From Helopsaltes ochotensis (taxonomy: Eukaryota; Chordata; Aves; Passeriformes; Locustellidae): 64,000 nt of DNA. Of this stretch, positions 14,251-25,701 are shown piece by piece (position 1 is the first letter of the stretch; each line of letters begins with the position of its first letter). The translations under genes were made by a program, and so were the position numbers. Below the pieces are notes generated by a model. The model saw only the letters and a list, made by a program, of their open reading frames with translations. It did no database searches and was not told where the DNA came from. The DNA is taken from positions 630,437-694,436 of the forward strand of contig VXBM01000138.1 of the NCBI GenBank assembly GCA_013400155.1, read 5' to 3'.

Positions 14251-15011
14251 GCATTGGATAAAAGAAGCAGAAAACTACTCAAGACTACAAAATACTTTTT
14301 TTTTTTTTATTAAAAAATGTGATACATTTAAAAAAAAAGTCTCACTGGACAGAAATTTCCTGTTTCAACCATTTCAAGAACATAGCATTCACCAAGGGAA
14401 TAGACTCTTTATGAATAATAGTGTGTGACTAGGAAAAGAGAGGACTGCTTCTGTGTGCAGTCAGATACACCACATTAAGTCCTCGAGTACCTCCCATTGC
14501 AGTGAGAACCTACTGGTTTGTTAGACTCTATAGAGTTGGAAAAGATTACTTTAAGGTATCTTGTGACAGTTGCCTTGGCCATTGAGTCCCTAAGTGAAAT
14601 ACCTTTTCAAAGAATATCTCTATCTCTCCTACTGTTCCTAAATGTGTTGTTTACATTAAGAAATTTATAATACTGACATTTAGCATTTGGCAGTGAAATA
14701 TAATGTTCTTTAGGTTAATTACCCTTCCTACACACAGTGACAAGTACTATAAGATATTGTCTATAGAACAGCTGGGACATTTTGTGGGGGTTTTCAAAAC
14801 CCTAAATCTCCTATGAGATGTGAACAACACTTAGTGTGGCAAATGCTTTATGGCAGTATAGAATGACGTGTTTAATTAAGTGCTGCATACATACACTCTG
14901 CACTCCCTCAGCCCCATCACAGCCTGTTCCTTGCTACTGGATGTGCTTTTTACATTAAGAGAGATTCAGCACTTGCAGAACAACTTCAAGGAGTCAATAG
15001 TCAATGACTTA
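14251..15011. other. Non-coding DNA, nothing recognised
   Basis: Apart from T and A homopolymer runs around 14298-14338, nothing recognisable is seen. Confidence 0.55.
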
Positions 15012-15085
15012 TGGACTGGATCCTGCTCCATTGAAATAATTGGAGTGACTTCCATTGACTTCAACAGGAATTGGATCATGGCCTT
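15012..15085. repeat. Likely ancient amniote repeat with inverted-repeat structure
   Basis: GGATCCTGCTCCATTGAA and TTCAACAGGAATTGGATCA are imperfect reverse complements around a core containing CATTGACTTCAA. Text of the type 'gatcctgctcccattgaagtcaatggg' is a widespread old repeat in reptile and bird genomes. The inverted structure is seen directly. The family link is from memory, and I cannot name the element. Confidence 0.5.
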
Positions 15086-16091
15086 CAGCATGTAATTTCA
15101 GTTCAGCAAACCTGCACAGATTGAAGAAAAGTTCTTGAAGCATTGAAATCCCAAAGCTGAGGATTTGTTAAGAAGGCTTTCTGAATAACTCTGAATAAGT
15201 AAGGAATATGAGTATATGAACCTTTCCTGAACAGAATCCTTAAATTTATTCAAGTAATGATGAATGAAATGGTAAATATTGATATATCAGTGAAAAAAGT
15301 CATGATGCTTTTATATTGTTTTTCTTTTTTCATAAAACATGTTTTCTACATTTTTGTGAAAAAAACCCCAAACATAGAAACTTAAAGCACTCACTGAAAG
15401 ATAAGTCTCTGTACTTAGTTTTAGAAGCAGAAATGACACGATTTAGTCAGCCCGAAAATGAAGCCCTTAGACAGAAATGAGAGAGGAACAACCATAGATT
15501 GTATGTTCTGAGGGTCTCAAAAATATCTTCTCTCCCTCTGTTGACTATCCCTTCCTCTTATGACTCCTTCATGTTTGATTTGTTTCTTTGTGCAGCTACC
15601 AACTGCAATTGATTCTGCAACTGCAGGCTGGTCTGATAACCAAGGGAAAACAGAAATTATTAAAAAGTTGTTAGATAACTAGCATTTCTGTCCAGCTTCG
15701 TTTCTACCCTGGAAGCATATAAATGTATTTGACTCATTCTTGTGTACTGACTCCTTCTGTATTCTAAAGTAGATACTGGAGCAAAGTCATGCCATGCTCA
15801 ATTTTGTACTGATCCTTTGTAGTAACACAAAATGTAACACATGATCCAGACCCACTGATGGAACTGCTTTCCTGCTTTCATTTAATTCCTCTTGTTTTAT
15901 CGCCAAGTAGGTGTGTGAAAGAAAGAAAACAACTACTAAAAGTCCTAAGAAAATCAGACTATTCTTACATGATGTCAATCCCATTTTGAATCATGATTAC
16001 TCTATTTTGAAAAAGAAACAATGAGAAAGGTGAAGATATTACAAGTCTTGCTTATCAAAGAAATACTTAGAAATACCTAAATAGCATAGGT
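15086..16091. other. AT-rich non-coding DNA, nothing recognised
   Basis: Nothing coding or repetitive is recognised. Confidence 0.55.
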
Positions 16092-16191
16092 AACAGTCTG
16101 TTATTTAATCACTTTGTGATTAAATATATATACATATATATATACTCCTAAATATATATTTAATCACAAAGTGATTAAATAAAAGACTGTT
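16092..16191. repeat. Near-perfect 40-bp inverted repeat with 20-bp spacer
   Basis: The left arm 16092-16131 and right arm 16152-16191 are reverse complements at 39 of 40 positions; the only mismatch is G at 16100. The spacer 16132-16151 is AT-rich. Each arm also contains its own perfect short palindrome, ATTTAATCAC-TTT-GTGATTAAAT on the left and the AAA version on the right. The sequence can therefore form one long hairpin or two smaller ones. No clear target-site duplication flanks it, so a transposon origin is not shown. Confidence 0.95.
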
Positions 16192-16699
16192 GCTCCAACT
16201 TTAGGAAAATGATTCAGCACTGAAGCATTTGATTGGAAAACTGAAAAAAATATTCACAGGTTGGCACAAATTTGGAAATGTATTTTTGTAACCATAATGC
16301 CTGAAATAGAATTTGTTTTTTTCCATAACAGAGATAAAAGAAGAAATGCACAACCATCTGAATCTTTGGACAGTTTTGTGTTTTAGTACAGTGGGATGGC
16401 ATTTTTGCAGAAAATATTTACAATATGAGGGTTATCAAGGCCCTGAGAATGATGGAGACTAATTGGGGGATATCTGAAGATCAGTTTAGAAAAGAATGAG
16501 AGCTGCTTCATCCATTAGACAATAACTCCCCTAAAACAATTAGCTAAGTACGTCCCAACAAAGCATCTGAGCTGCCTAAGCCTACCTCCAAAGTCAGCAG
16601 ACAGTGGCATCTCAGTGGAAGAGTGCATAAATCCCATATATTAACCTAATCTGGAACTCATGGCATGACACTGTGCACAAGCCTGTCTAAACTCACACA
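16192..16699. other. Non-coding DNA, nothing recognised
   Basis: No gene is visible. Text near 16566-16640 faintly resembles old amniote repeat sequence but is too short to call. Confidence 0.5.
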
Positions 16700-17100
16700 A
16701 GCCCTATGAAGAGCAACTGAGGGAGTTGGAGTTGTTTAGCCTGGAGAAAAAGAGAGTCAGGGGTGACCTCATCACTCTCTAGAACTCCTGAAAGGTGGCT
16801 GTGGTCAGGTGGGGGTTGGTCTCTTTCTCCAGGCAACAACTGACAGAACAAGAGGACACAGTCTCAAGCTGTGCCATAGGATATATAGGTTGGATATTAG
16901 GAAAAAGGTTTTTACAGAAAGAGTGATGAAGTACTGGAATTGTCTGCCCAGGGAGGTGGTGGAGTCACCATCCCTGGATGTGTTTAAGGAAAGACTGGAT
17001 GTGGCACGTGGTGCCATGGTTTAGTTGAGGTGTTAGGCCATGGGTTGGAATCGATGATCTTGAAGGTCTCTTCCAACCTAGAAACTCTGTGATTCTGTAA
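16700..17100 (+). mobile_element. 5'-truncated CR1 LINE, 3' end, sense +
   Basis: The copy begins mid-ORF2 at CCTATGAAGAGCAACTGAGG and runs to the canonical CR1 terminus (AACCTAGAAACTCTGTGATTCTGT). In frame it keeps the CR1 ORF2 C-terminal signature WNCLPREVVESPSLDVFKE, read at about 16937-16993, equivalent to the common WNxLPxEVVESPSLEVFK motif. The GGTGGGGGTTGGTCTC and CAGTCTCAAGCTGTGCC blocks are also diagnostic. It ends in two GATTCTGT-like units and no poly(A), as expected of CR1. At about 400 bp it is a dead 5'-truncated insertion. Confidence 0.97.
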
Positions 17101-17268
17101 ACTCCTCTCTGTGATTTATGTGTCCAGTGTCATATAAAACTTTAAGGTTCTTTAATGTCTGCTGTTGTATTTTTGTTTGTTTGTTTATTCTGACATTGTA
17201 GAGTTTGTTAGCACTGTACATAACAGGGTCTCATGGGTTTTGTGTCTGTCCTCCATATTTTCATTCCT
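17101..17268. other. Non-coding flank of the CR1 copy
   Basis: A short (GTTT)n-like run lies near 17173-17190. Nothing else is recognised. Confidence 0.5.
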
Positions 17269-17314
17269 TCAGAAATATTCTTCCGGGATAGTCAGAAATA
17301 TTCTCCAAGGATAG
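17269..17314 (+). repeat. 23-bp tandem duplication (two copies)
   Basis: The unit TCAGAAATATTC plus 11 bases at 17269-17291 is repeated at 17292-17314 with a few mismatches (TTCCGGGATAG versus TCCAAGGATAG). It is isolated, with no larger array. Confidence 0.9.
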
Positions 17315-18840
17315 AATCAAAGTTAACTCTGCTGGAGGGTGACATGAACCAGAAGAGATAGACTCCATTGCAATCCCCTTTTGTAGACACTGTTCCACCT
17401 CTCCTTCTCCCAGTCACTCTCTTCAGTGGTGCTACTTGTCACAGGGACAAGGAAGATCAGAGTCTTGCACAAGGGGGAGCTGGCAGCTACCCCAGCCAGC
17501 CACCTTCAAGGTTGATATAAAGGACACTGCCCGTGCTTTTCCTTTTTTCTCTTCTTTTCTCTGACTTATGTTACACTGGGGTCAGATCTTACTGCCATGT
17601 CTTAGACTTGCACTCACATCTTGGGGGGTCGCTTCCTCAGTGACCTTGACCCAAATTTAGAAGAAAATCGTTTTTCTTCCATAGGGATTGGACACAAATG
17701 GGTACTGGCAGGAGTAAGTGGAGAATATGAGGGGATAATAATGAAGAATATGGGCAGTAAGTCAAAAAACCAGACTTGATGTTACAAGAGAAACACTCTT
17801 CTGGTGTTGAATGTAAAATAATTTCCTGTTCTCAGATGTAAACACAGGATTTGCCTCTCAGAGAGGGATGGAAATTCATAAAGATCTCATGCCATGCTCA
17901 GCTGCCATCCCAGGATGTTCTTTCCCCTCCACTCCTGCATGCCTGATGCGCTCAGGATGAGAAAGAGCAAATAGAGAGGTCAACCCAAATGGCTCACAGA
18001 GTGGTCCTTGGCAGACCTTGCACAATTCATACAGGTGTGGATCAAGTACAGAGTCTAATTTTGTTTTAGGGCTTCTTGTAGATTAAATAAATTTGAATTG
18101 GTCTGTAAGTTTCTCCCCATACTACTGCAAGGGTCCAGTTTTTGTCAACTGGGAAGTCGATTTTAGGTGTATTGTACCAGGACTGCATGGCCAGCATATT
18201 GGAATTTTCTATTTCACTCAGGCTGCAGCAAAGAAGTTTATGGTTTCCGTCATTCAAGACAGCAAAAGACCAACAAAACATGTTATAAAACATTGTTTCT
18301 AAAAGTAAATAAAACTTACATGCAAATAGTGAAATCCATCCAAACAAGGAGGCCTCCTGATAACTTGGATGATGATTCCAATTTTCTGGTAAATTAGAAG
18401 AACAAAGATGAGAAAGCAATGGAGCAACAGTGGCATGTAAAAAACCCAGTTTTAACAGATGAATAAAATTATGTGAAGATGGGATATTATGCCAGTTGCC
18501 ATGCTTGGCAGAGATAGTTTGACAGTACTGCTGGGAAGACAATAAAACAGAAAGGAAAAACAGTTTTCATTTCAGCTGCCAGGCTTACCATATTTTAGGG
18601 TTTTGCGGTGAGGCTTTTATATTTCTGTGCTTCTGATCCTGAGAAATCAGAGAAGCAGAGTAGAGAGGAAAGATACAGAAGAAGAGTGCAACAGCAGCAT
18701 TTCTGGCACCAGCTTTGGTTCTGGGGACTGGTGACAGCATGAGCCTTGTCCCTTGGTGTAGTTCTCAACCTTCCCTCTGTTTAACCCTCCCTTTCCACCT
18801 TTTTCTGTTTAATTATAATCTGACTTAGTTTGGCCAAACT
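17315..18840. other. Non-coding DNA; contains the longest unexplained open frame
   Basis: The minus strand is open for 158 codons at 18066-18542. The peptide has no recognisable domain or family resemblance. In AT-rich DNA of this length one such frame is close to chance expectation, so I do not call a gene. Nothing else is seen in the interval. Confidence 0.5.
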
Positions 18841-18897
18841 TCTCATTAATTTTCCTGGGTTTTGTGGTTTATTTTGTTTTTTGGGGTTTTTTTTGGT
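18841..18897 (+). repeat. G/T-rich low-complexity tract at the gap edge
   Basis: Words of TTTG, GGGTTTT and TTTTTTGGGG run straight into undetermined bases. The missing sequence is probably a continuation of this tract. Confidence 0.8.
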
Positions 18898-19108
18898 NNN
18901 NNNNNNNNNNNNNNNNNNNNNNNNNNNNNNNNNNNNNNNNNNNNNNNNNNNNNNNNNNNNNNNNNNNNNNNNNNNNNNNNNNNNNNNNNNNNNNNNNNNN
19001 NNNNNNNNNNNNNNNNNNNNNNNNNNNNNNNNNNNNNNNNNNNNNNNNNNNNNNNNNNNNNNNNNNNNNNNNNNNNNNNNNNNNNNNNNNNNNNNNNNNN
19101 NNNNNNNN
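18898..19108. other. Assembly gap or masked bases (211 N)
   Basis: The run is undetermined. Open frames spanning it have no meaning. Confidence 1.
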
Positions 19109-20071
19109 GGCTGATAAGATTTTGTGATGTTCTTGTCTTTCTCCAGCAGCAAGGTTACAAATCAGAGTCTACAGTACAAATAAAAGTAGGGTGTTTTTGG
19201 CTGTTTTCCCTACTCTCTTTGTATATGTGCTTGTCCTGTTTTATTTTCGAGGGAGTAGGCCCAGATTCCAATAAAAGAGACAACAAGTACAGCTCCAGCC
19301 ATCTCAGCTGCTTTTTCACTTTATAATTCTCTCCCAAAGGGGAGGTTAATATCATCTTAATACTGTATAAAAAGACATTATCAACCAGGGAATTTTCCCC
19401 ATAAAAATGCTCTGCAGCTAACAGAAAAGGGAATAATGGATGCTGCTAAAATGAAAGTCTCCTTGAACACTTACATAACAAATAGATTATTTCCTTGTCT
19501 TCTGCATTTTTCATAAAAGATGTAAAAGATTTTAATACCGGTCCTTTGCTGTAAGGCTTAGTGGCCACATTTCTGCAACCCCATTCCCATGGAAGGTGCA
19601 GCCTATCTGAGCTCTGCAAAGAGAAATTCATGACAGCACCTTTGCCCCCAAGCTTCTGTACTCCAAAATGCAAACAACTCCCAGAACACCTGCAATGCCA
19701 CACTGCAGCCAAATTTGTTTGGATATTTATTTTGGTTTCTAAGAGTATTTATGTTGCATATGTATGTAATTTTTGCAGCCTTGACATATGAATGTCTATC
19801 TTTTCAGAGGACAAGCACAAGACTCCTTCAAGTCCTTAGCTGGGGAAGGTGTTGCAGCTTGACACTGTCCCCTGCAGAATTGATTATCTCCTCTCAACGT
19901 GGGCTGGTGCAGCTGAGCAGGTCCCATTGTAAGGTGGCAGCTCACGGGCCAGAGAGGTTGTCAGGCATCACTGGTGTCTGTGGTGTTTCAATTCAAAGCT
20001 CTGCATTATCTCTAATGGCATAATAGCAAAGGGCTCCTCGGGATGAAGGGAAGTGAAATGTGAGGCTGTGT
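19109..20071. other. Non-coding DNA, nothing recognised
   Basis: The base composition is somewhat richer in G and C around 19800-20040. No exon or repeat family is recognised. Confidence 0.5.
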
Positions 20072-20091
20072 CGCTGTCACTTGTGACAGCG
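20072..20091. repeat. Perfect 9-bp-stem inverted repeat
   Basis: CGCTGTCAC-TT-GTGACAGCG is fully self-complementary with a two-base loop. It ends nine bases before the first copy of the ~98-bp dispersed repeat. Confidence 0.95.
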
Positions 20092-20100
20092 TGAAGTTTT

Positions 20101-20199
20101 CCTACTGTGCAAAAACACAGGTTATCAGCTCAAACCTGAAATAGAAAATGCTGATATTTAAGAAAATGTATAATTTATACACAGAGGCTGCTGGAAAAA
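20101..20199 (+). repeat. Unidentified ~98-bp repeat, copy A
   Basis: The sequence aligns to 23083-23180 over its whole length. Shared blocks include ACACAGGTTA, AATAGAAAATGCTGATATTT and TATAATTTATACACA. I judge roughly four of five positions identical by eye, with small indels. Sequence outside the aligned block does not match. It is either a low-copy dispersed repeat or a local duplication. No known family is recognised. Confidence 0.85.
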
Positions 20200-22110
20200 C
20201 AGGAAAAAAACCATCAAAACAGCTCTGTTTTTCTCTTGTCTAAGAGATGTAATGTATAATGACATCTCTTTGCTTCATCTTCCATTTTTTGGAAGGGCAA
20301 TAGAAAACCGCACAACTGAGATTTATCAGTTAAGAATTTTTCAGTGCTGAAACTCTTTCTACTAGAATGTCTTTCTCATTCTTATTCTCAAAGTTGAAAG
20401 TGCTACTTTGTCCTTTGCACAAGGGCCAGCAGCACAATCTGGTAGTGCATAAGTAAAAACAGCACTTAAAAAAGAAGTAATTTCATATTTTTACAGGAGG
20501 GCGGTTGTGTCCACAAATGAATAAAAAATGTTTTATTCAGTCAAACCAACCCCATATAAGCTTTTATAGTCCTGTATCCTGTCTCCAGCAGTAACCAAAC
20601 TGAATGCTGGATGTGTGCAAGTATGATTTGCATACAGAGACACACTTGTACATTTGTATGCATGCAACACCTGTGAAATTCCCCACATCTGACACCCCTC
20701 ATGGGCGGTGATCTGCAACAGAAGGCCTTCCATGTCCACAGTGAGATCCTTCACTGAGGTATTTCACAGTGAGAGTAGCAATCACTGGGCATTAATGATG
20801 TGATCAGCAGACATAAAAGGCAGTGCTGATGTACGATACATGCAAACCAGAAGCAGAATCAAATGAATTAAAATAAAATCAGTGTACAGCTATGTAAGTG
20901 AGCATATTTCTACGGCATTTTCTGGTGGAGCTGGTGGATAGGCAAAACCATCCACCAGTTCTTCATCGGAGGAAATAGGAAAATTCCATTCGATGGCAAA
21001 AATATTCCCAGACTCTACTGAACTGTATATTTCTCTGTGTTGGAGAGAGATGGAGGAACACGAGACTAGACAATGTATTGAATAAGATGCCAGGAAGAGT
21101 TCATTTTTTACGTTTTCTCCCTTGGCCTTTTTAAATTGGGAAGGGATCCCAAAGGTACCCAGCCATGTAATCTACAGCAGAGAAATTGCTATGGGCCCCA
21201 AGACAAAGCTTAAAGCACAAGATGGAAAGATGAACTCATTTCTTTCCATACTCACTGGGCTGTTTCTGGTCAAGCTGTGCTTCTGCAAGCAGGAGTTGTA
21301 AAAAATTCCAGGCAATGAACTGCCATCTCAATTGCTTAATGCAACACTTGGGGATTTGGAAGCAGGTGTGTCTGTGCAGGGATGCTAGTCTTTCCAGGAT
21401 TGCTTCCTTTGTCATCATCTCAGTCTCTGAGAGGAAAAATTAGCAACAGGAACACATGTTTACACTAACAAATTGGACCAATATTAATACATTTTTAAAA
21501 AACAAAGTTTGCAGGTAGCCAGCATGTGACCTTTCCTGAGTCAGTTATTTCCCAAAAAGTCAGAGAATGGAAAAGATGCTTGAAATGGGGTCTTAATATT
21601 TGCTTTTAAGCTGTGAGGCCTTGTTACTTGCCTTGGCAAAGGATTCTAACCCCTCCCTCCACCAGCATATGTGTATCTTAGGGCTGTGAACCTCAGCGTT
21701 CATGGTAAGTGGCCTTCATAAATTGCTCAGAGGGAGTAATGGATTTTTGCAGTGGTCTGTTTTCCTCTGCAAGTCCAGTGAAATTCCTGCTGGAATTTCA
21801 CATGGCTCACAGTGAGCTCTCAACTCACATTGGAGAGTAGCTGGGACTGAGCTGTCTGTGCTGTACAGGACTGGGAACCTCCTTATGGAGGCTGGACAAG
21901 GATTTAGCACAGCAAATCCTAAAATAATGGAACAGGGGCTCTACGGAATATAAATATGGAAAGTGCAAATAATTTATTTTCCTCTAAATTTCTACAAAAT
22001 GCATAAATGGCTCCATGGATGCAAAACGCCCTAGGCTGCAGTTTGAATTTTAAGATGGACACCCACTTTCCATGAACAGTTGACTGTTTTCCTGTACTGT
22101 GTATTAAAAA
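20200..22110. other. Non-coding DNA with a short hairpin
   Basis: No gene is recognised. GTGAAATTCC-TGCT-GGAATTTCAC at 21778-21801 forms a perfect 10-bp stem with a four-base loop. Confidence 0.55.
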
Positions 22111-22149
22111 TGGGACCAACCAAATATGGTTGGTCCCAGAATTCTGGGA
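22111..22149. repeat. Two overlapping perfect palindromes
   Basis: TGGGACCAACCA-AATA-TGGTTGGTCCCA (22111-22138) has a 12-bp perfect stem. The adjacent TCCCAGAATTCTGGGA (22134-22149) is a perfect 16-bp palindrome sharing TCCCA. They lie 30 bp before the LTR at 22179. Confidence 0.95.
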
Positions 22150-22178
22150 TTTTTGGGATCCCTCTATCACTTAGCAGG

Positions 22179-22787
22179 TGTTGTGGTTAAGCCTCACATG
22201 GCCACTCACTCACATCCTGCTGGTGGATGGGGGAGAGAATCAGAAGAGTAAAAGTGAAGAAACATACTTTGAGATAAAAATTATTTACTATGCAAAGCAA
22301 AAACCACATATTCAAGAAAAAACAAAGTAAGAAACCCATTCACCTCTTCCCGTGGGCAGGCAGGTGTTCACCCATCCCTGGAAAAGCTGGCCTCCATCTC
22401 ACGGGATGACAGGCACTTGGGAAGACAGGCACCATCACTCTGACTGTCTCCTTTTTCCTTCTTCTTCCCTGAGCTCCATGTGCTGGGCATGATGCCATAC
22501 GGTCTGGGATTTCAACTGAGTCAGTTGGAGTCAGCCTGTGTCCTCTCCCACCTATTTGTGTTCCCCAATCTCCTTCTGGTGGAGTAGTTTGAGGAGCATA
22601 AAAGAGCTTGGCACTCCATAACCACTGCTCAGCAATAATTAAAACATCAATTGAGTATAAAACATCATATTAATCAACAATAATTAAAACTGTGTTGTGA
22701 ACACTGCTTTCAGCACAAATACAAACCATACTCCCCGTGAAAGCTACCATGAAAAAAATTAACACAAGCCCAGTCAAACTCAGCACA
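22179..22787 (-). mobile_element. Nearly complete solo LTR of an avian ERV, sense -
   Basis: On the plus strand it runs from TGTTGTGGTTAAGCC to AACTCAGCACA, giving TG...CA termini and a length of 609 bp. In sense (minus) order it carries the family's 5' block (TGTGCTGAGTTT, then a block corresponding to AGTTAATTTT), a TTGCTGAGCAGTGG block, a C-rich GATTCTCTCCCCCATCC block and the 3' end GGCTTAACCACAACA. I recognise this order from a common solo-LTR family of birds; copies at 1818-2012 and 42121-42530 belong to the same family. Target-site duplications are not clear: GCAGG precedes it and AGAGG follows. No internal gag-pol sequence adjoins it, so it is a solo LTR. I do not assign a class or database name. 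Confidence 0.88.
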
Positions 22788-23082
22788 AGAGGTTCTCCCT
22801 TTCTGGGGCCTTTGGTTAAGTTACTTAGCAGTTGTATGTGTGGACCTCTTTTCATGGACCCTTAGCATAGGGGAACTCAGGAACAATTCAGAAAGTTCAT
22901 TGAGCTGATTTAAGAGTCACTCTGAAAAAAGAAAGAATCCTTTCAGGTATCTCAAAAAGACCAAGCTGAAATCGTTGGGCTGTGGTTGGTCCTTTCAGAA
23001 ATACCAGTGCTCTTTGGGGATCTTAAGGTGAAAGCTTCTTCCTGAACGAAGCATATTTTGGCTCTTAACAGCACAAGGTCTG
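22788..23082. other. Unique-looking spacer
   Basis: Nothing is recognised between the LTR and the second copy of the ~98-bp repeat. Confidence 0.5.
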
Positions 23083-23180
23083 CCTGCTGTGCTAAACACA
23101 GGTTACTGATCCTAAATGAAAATAGAAAATGCTGATATTTTGTAAATGATATAATTTATACACAAAAGCTGGATTAAAAA
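23083..23180 (+). repeat. Unidentified ~98-bp repeat, copy B
   Basis: It is the partner of 20101-20199 in direct orientation, 2.98 kb downstream. It shares ACACAGGTTA, AATAGAAAATGCTGATATTT and TATAATTTATACACA. The flanks differ from those of copy A. Confidence 0.85.
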
Positions 23181-24368
23181 ATTGTGATGTTTCCATATCT
23201 AACTAGAATCTAATTATCCTAAAAAAAAATTGGCAGCATCAAGCTATCCAGCTGTGAGTAGTCTGTGACTCATTTTTGTAACACAGAGGATGCTTGTCCT
23301 ATGTGTTTTCCATTCAGAGGGAAAAATATTTTGTAGTTGTCCATGATTATTACAAGTCAAACCATGCTGCTAGAACACATGAATTCAATTTTGTTTTAGA
23401 CTTTATGAGGATCCTTATTTCTTTTCTTCTCCTTTTTTTTTTTAAGAAGCTGCATTCAAAATAATTTGAAAATATAATTAAAATGCAGAATTACGCTCGA
23501 TAGAGTTTTTTAGAAAATGTGGAATCCTTCTGCTCTGGTTTAGTTGCTCTCAGAAATATGATTTGAATGATAGGTTCCATATGATGAATTTAGATTGACA
23601 GTAAAGCACTGAAGTTCTGTTTTATTGTGGTCAGCTCTTCTGTCCAAGATCTGTTTAAGAGAGTAAGAAACCAGACTGTTGAGATTTTAGCAGAAGGCTG
23701 CAGTCTGTATTTTTATGTCTTCATCCATGCAGACTCCCATTTTGAAGTCTATCAAACTTGTCAAGGATGTCTGTCTCGGCAGCTCTGATATTTTCTCTTG
23801 AAAAAGCCAACAGGAGAACATGGAGACGAGAGTCTTTCCTTCACTAATAATTTCACTGCAAATTTAGTGCTGACAATAAACAAGGTATAATGATGCAACT
23901 AAGCTTATTATTTAGTCACGTGTGATAAATCAGCAATGATAATTCAAATCTCCAAAGGTATAAACACTTGTAAGCCTGACTATCAAGAGCCCTCGTTACG
24001 GCTGGACCTCTCTGGCACTGTGGCTGTGTTCTTGTGTAAGTTGTACAAATATTTATTGGGTGGTTTATGTGATGTGTTGGTGGATGATGTCTTATCTAGT
24101 ATCAGGTAAGCAGGGACAAATAATTTGCCTTAATTAGGTTACTATGCAACTGTAATGTAACCAATACTCTCAGTCAGTGGTTGAAGATTCAGGACACTGA
24201 ATAAGATTTTTAAAAATCTGTATTATCAGTGACATTATGAGCAAATCTTGCTAATTAATTTTTTATTTAATCTCACAAAAAGTAGACTACTTGAAGACTA
24301 ACTTAGATCACCATGTGATTTCTAAAACCCTCTGGGGAAAAATGGGAATTATAAAGACACAAAATATT

Positions 24369-24413
24369 ATATACATTTAAATATATATATACATATATAT
24401 GTGTGCATATATG
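24369..24413. repeat. Imperfect AT/GT dinucleotide repeat
   Basis: Alternating purine-pyrimidine text (ATATATATAC, ATATATATGTGTGC) with interruptions. Confidence 0.85.
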
Positions 24414-25671
24414 TTATTTTTAATAATTATTATCCATTTCTTTGTTATTCCAATTTTTATTTTTAAAATATTTTTATTTTCAATTTGAAAAAGTGAAATG
24501 ACAAGAAAAGAAAAGCAGTGGAGATGATGAAAAGCAATTGCTGGGAAAATTACTTTTATTTTTTTTTACCTCTTCTTAGAAAATAGAAAAAAAATAATTT
24601 CCAACCTCAGAAAATTATAGTTTCTCAAGAACAACAAAAAGCACCCAGCAATTAATTAATGCAAGAAATTTCCAGGTATCTGTATTTTTATTGGATTTTA
24701 TTCAGATGTCAGTTTGCTCCATCATCTGAAATTGTTGTCCAGTTTAGCAGCTTAGTGAAATCACAGATGGAAGGGAAAATGAAGGCAAGCCCCTCCCCAC
24801 AACATAAAGACTGTGTCATAGCATATGCTAATTTTAAAGATCAGTCAAAGAGAAAGATGAGAAAAGTGGAAAAATTTGTTCAATCACCTTTCAAAACTTA
24901 TAATGTTATGATTTCATCAAAATTTAAAAAATAATAAGCTACTCTATTAGCAGCAGAGATATGTATTCACGCTTGGCTACATATCTAAGCATTTCCCTCA
25001 CATTTCACCATTGACTAAGGACAGTGTATCTTAAATACATCCATCTGAAAAAAAGGAAAAAAATTACTCTGCTTTCTTTCAAAATCCAAAAAGATTAAGA
25101 TACTTTCTTCTGATTCCATTCCCAGTCTCTTTTTTACAGCACTCTTCAGTACAGTTTGTGTTCACCTAAAGGAAATAGCTATTAGCTAAAATAAATGTTT
25201 TAGAATAGTATTATCATAATGCACTCATAAAACTACCAGAGGAATTGAGTTCTAGAGTAACTTCCAGAGGTGGAATAAAAACTCCTTGAATTAACTTTTT
25301 TTTGAAAGATGCCTGGTTTTATATTCCTGAATTGTCCTTTGGCATAGCTGCATACACCAGACATTGTGATTAGCACAATGGATGGTGCCATTTTCTTTAG
25401 TTATGGGCTAAATTAAATTTTTCTTATAGAACCAGCTGACAAGGAAGTCATACTTCAAACATTTATGACCTCACAATTTTAAAGAATACTGTAGTTCTGA
25501 AATTCTAAAATATTTGGTCTGGTTAAGCAATCAGTATCCACTGGTGATGCATGGTCCCATACCCAAGGAATTCTCACTTCTATGATGTGCCTGTGGCATT
25601 TGTATTGAGAAGCCAAATCTTGTCTCTTTATCTGAATTAAGATTATAATCTTTTAGTGGTCATATTTTTAT

Positions 25672-25701
25672 TATATATATATATATATATTCATATATAT
25701 T
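25672..25701. repeat. (TA)n microsatellite
   Basis: About ten TA units, then a TC interruption and further ATATAT. Confidence 0.9.

Noticed and set aside
18066..18542. 158-codon minus-strand open frame, the longest not tied to a repeat or gap
   Set aside because: No domain, no family resemblance and an AT-rich composition. About one such frame is expected by chance in 64 kb on two strands.
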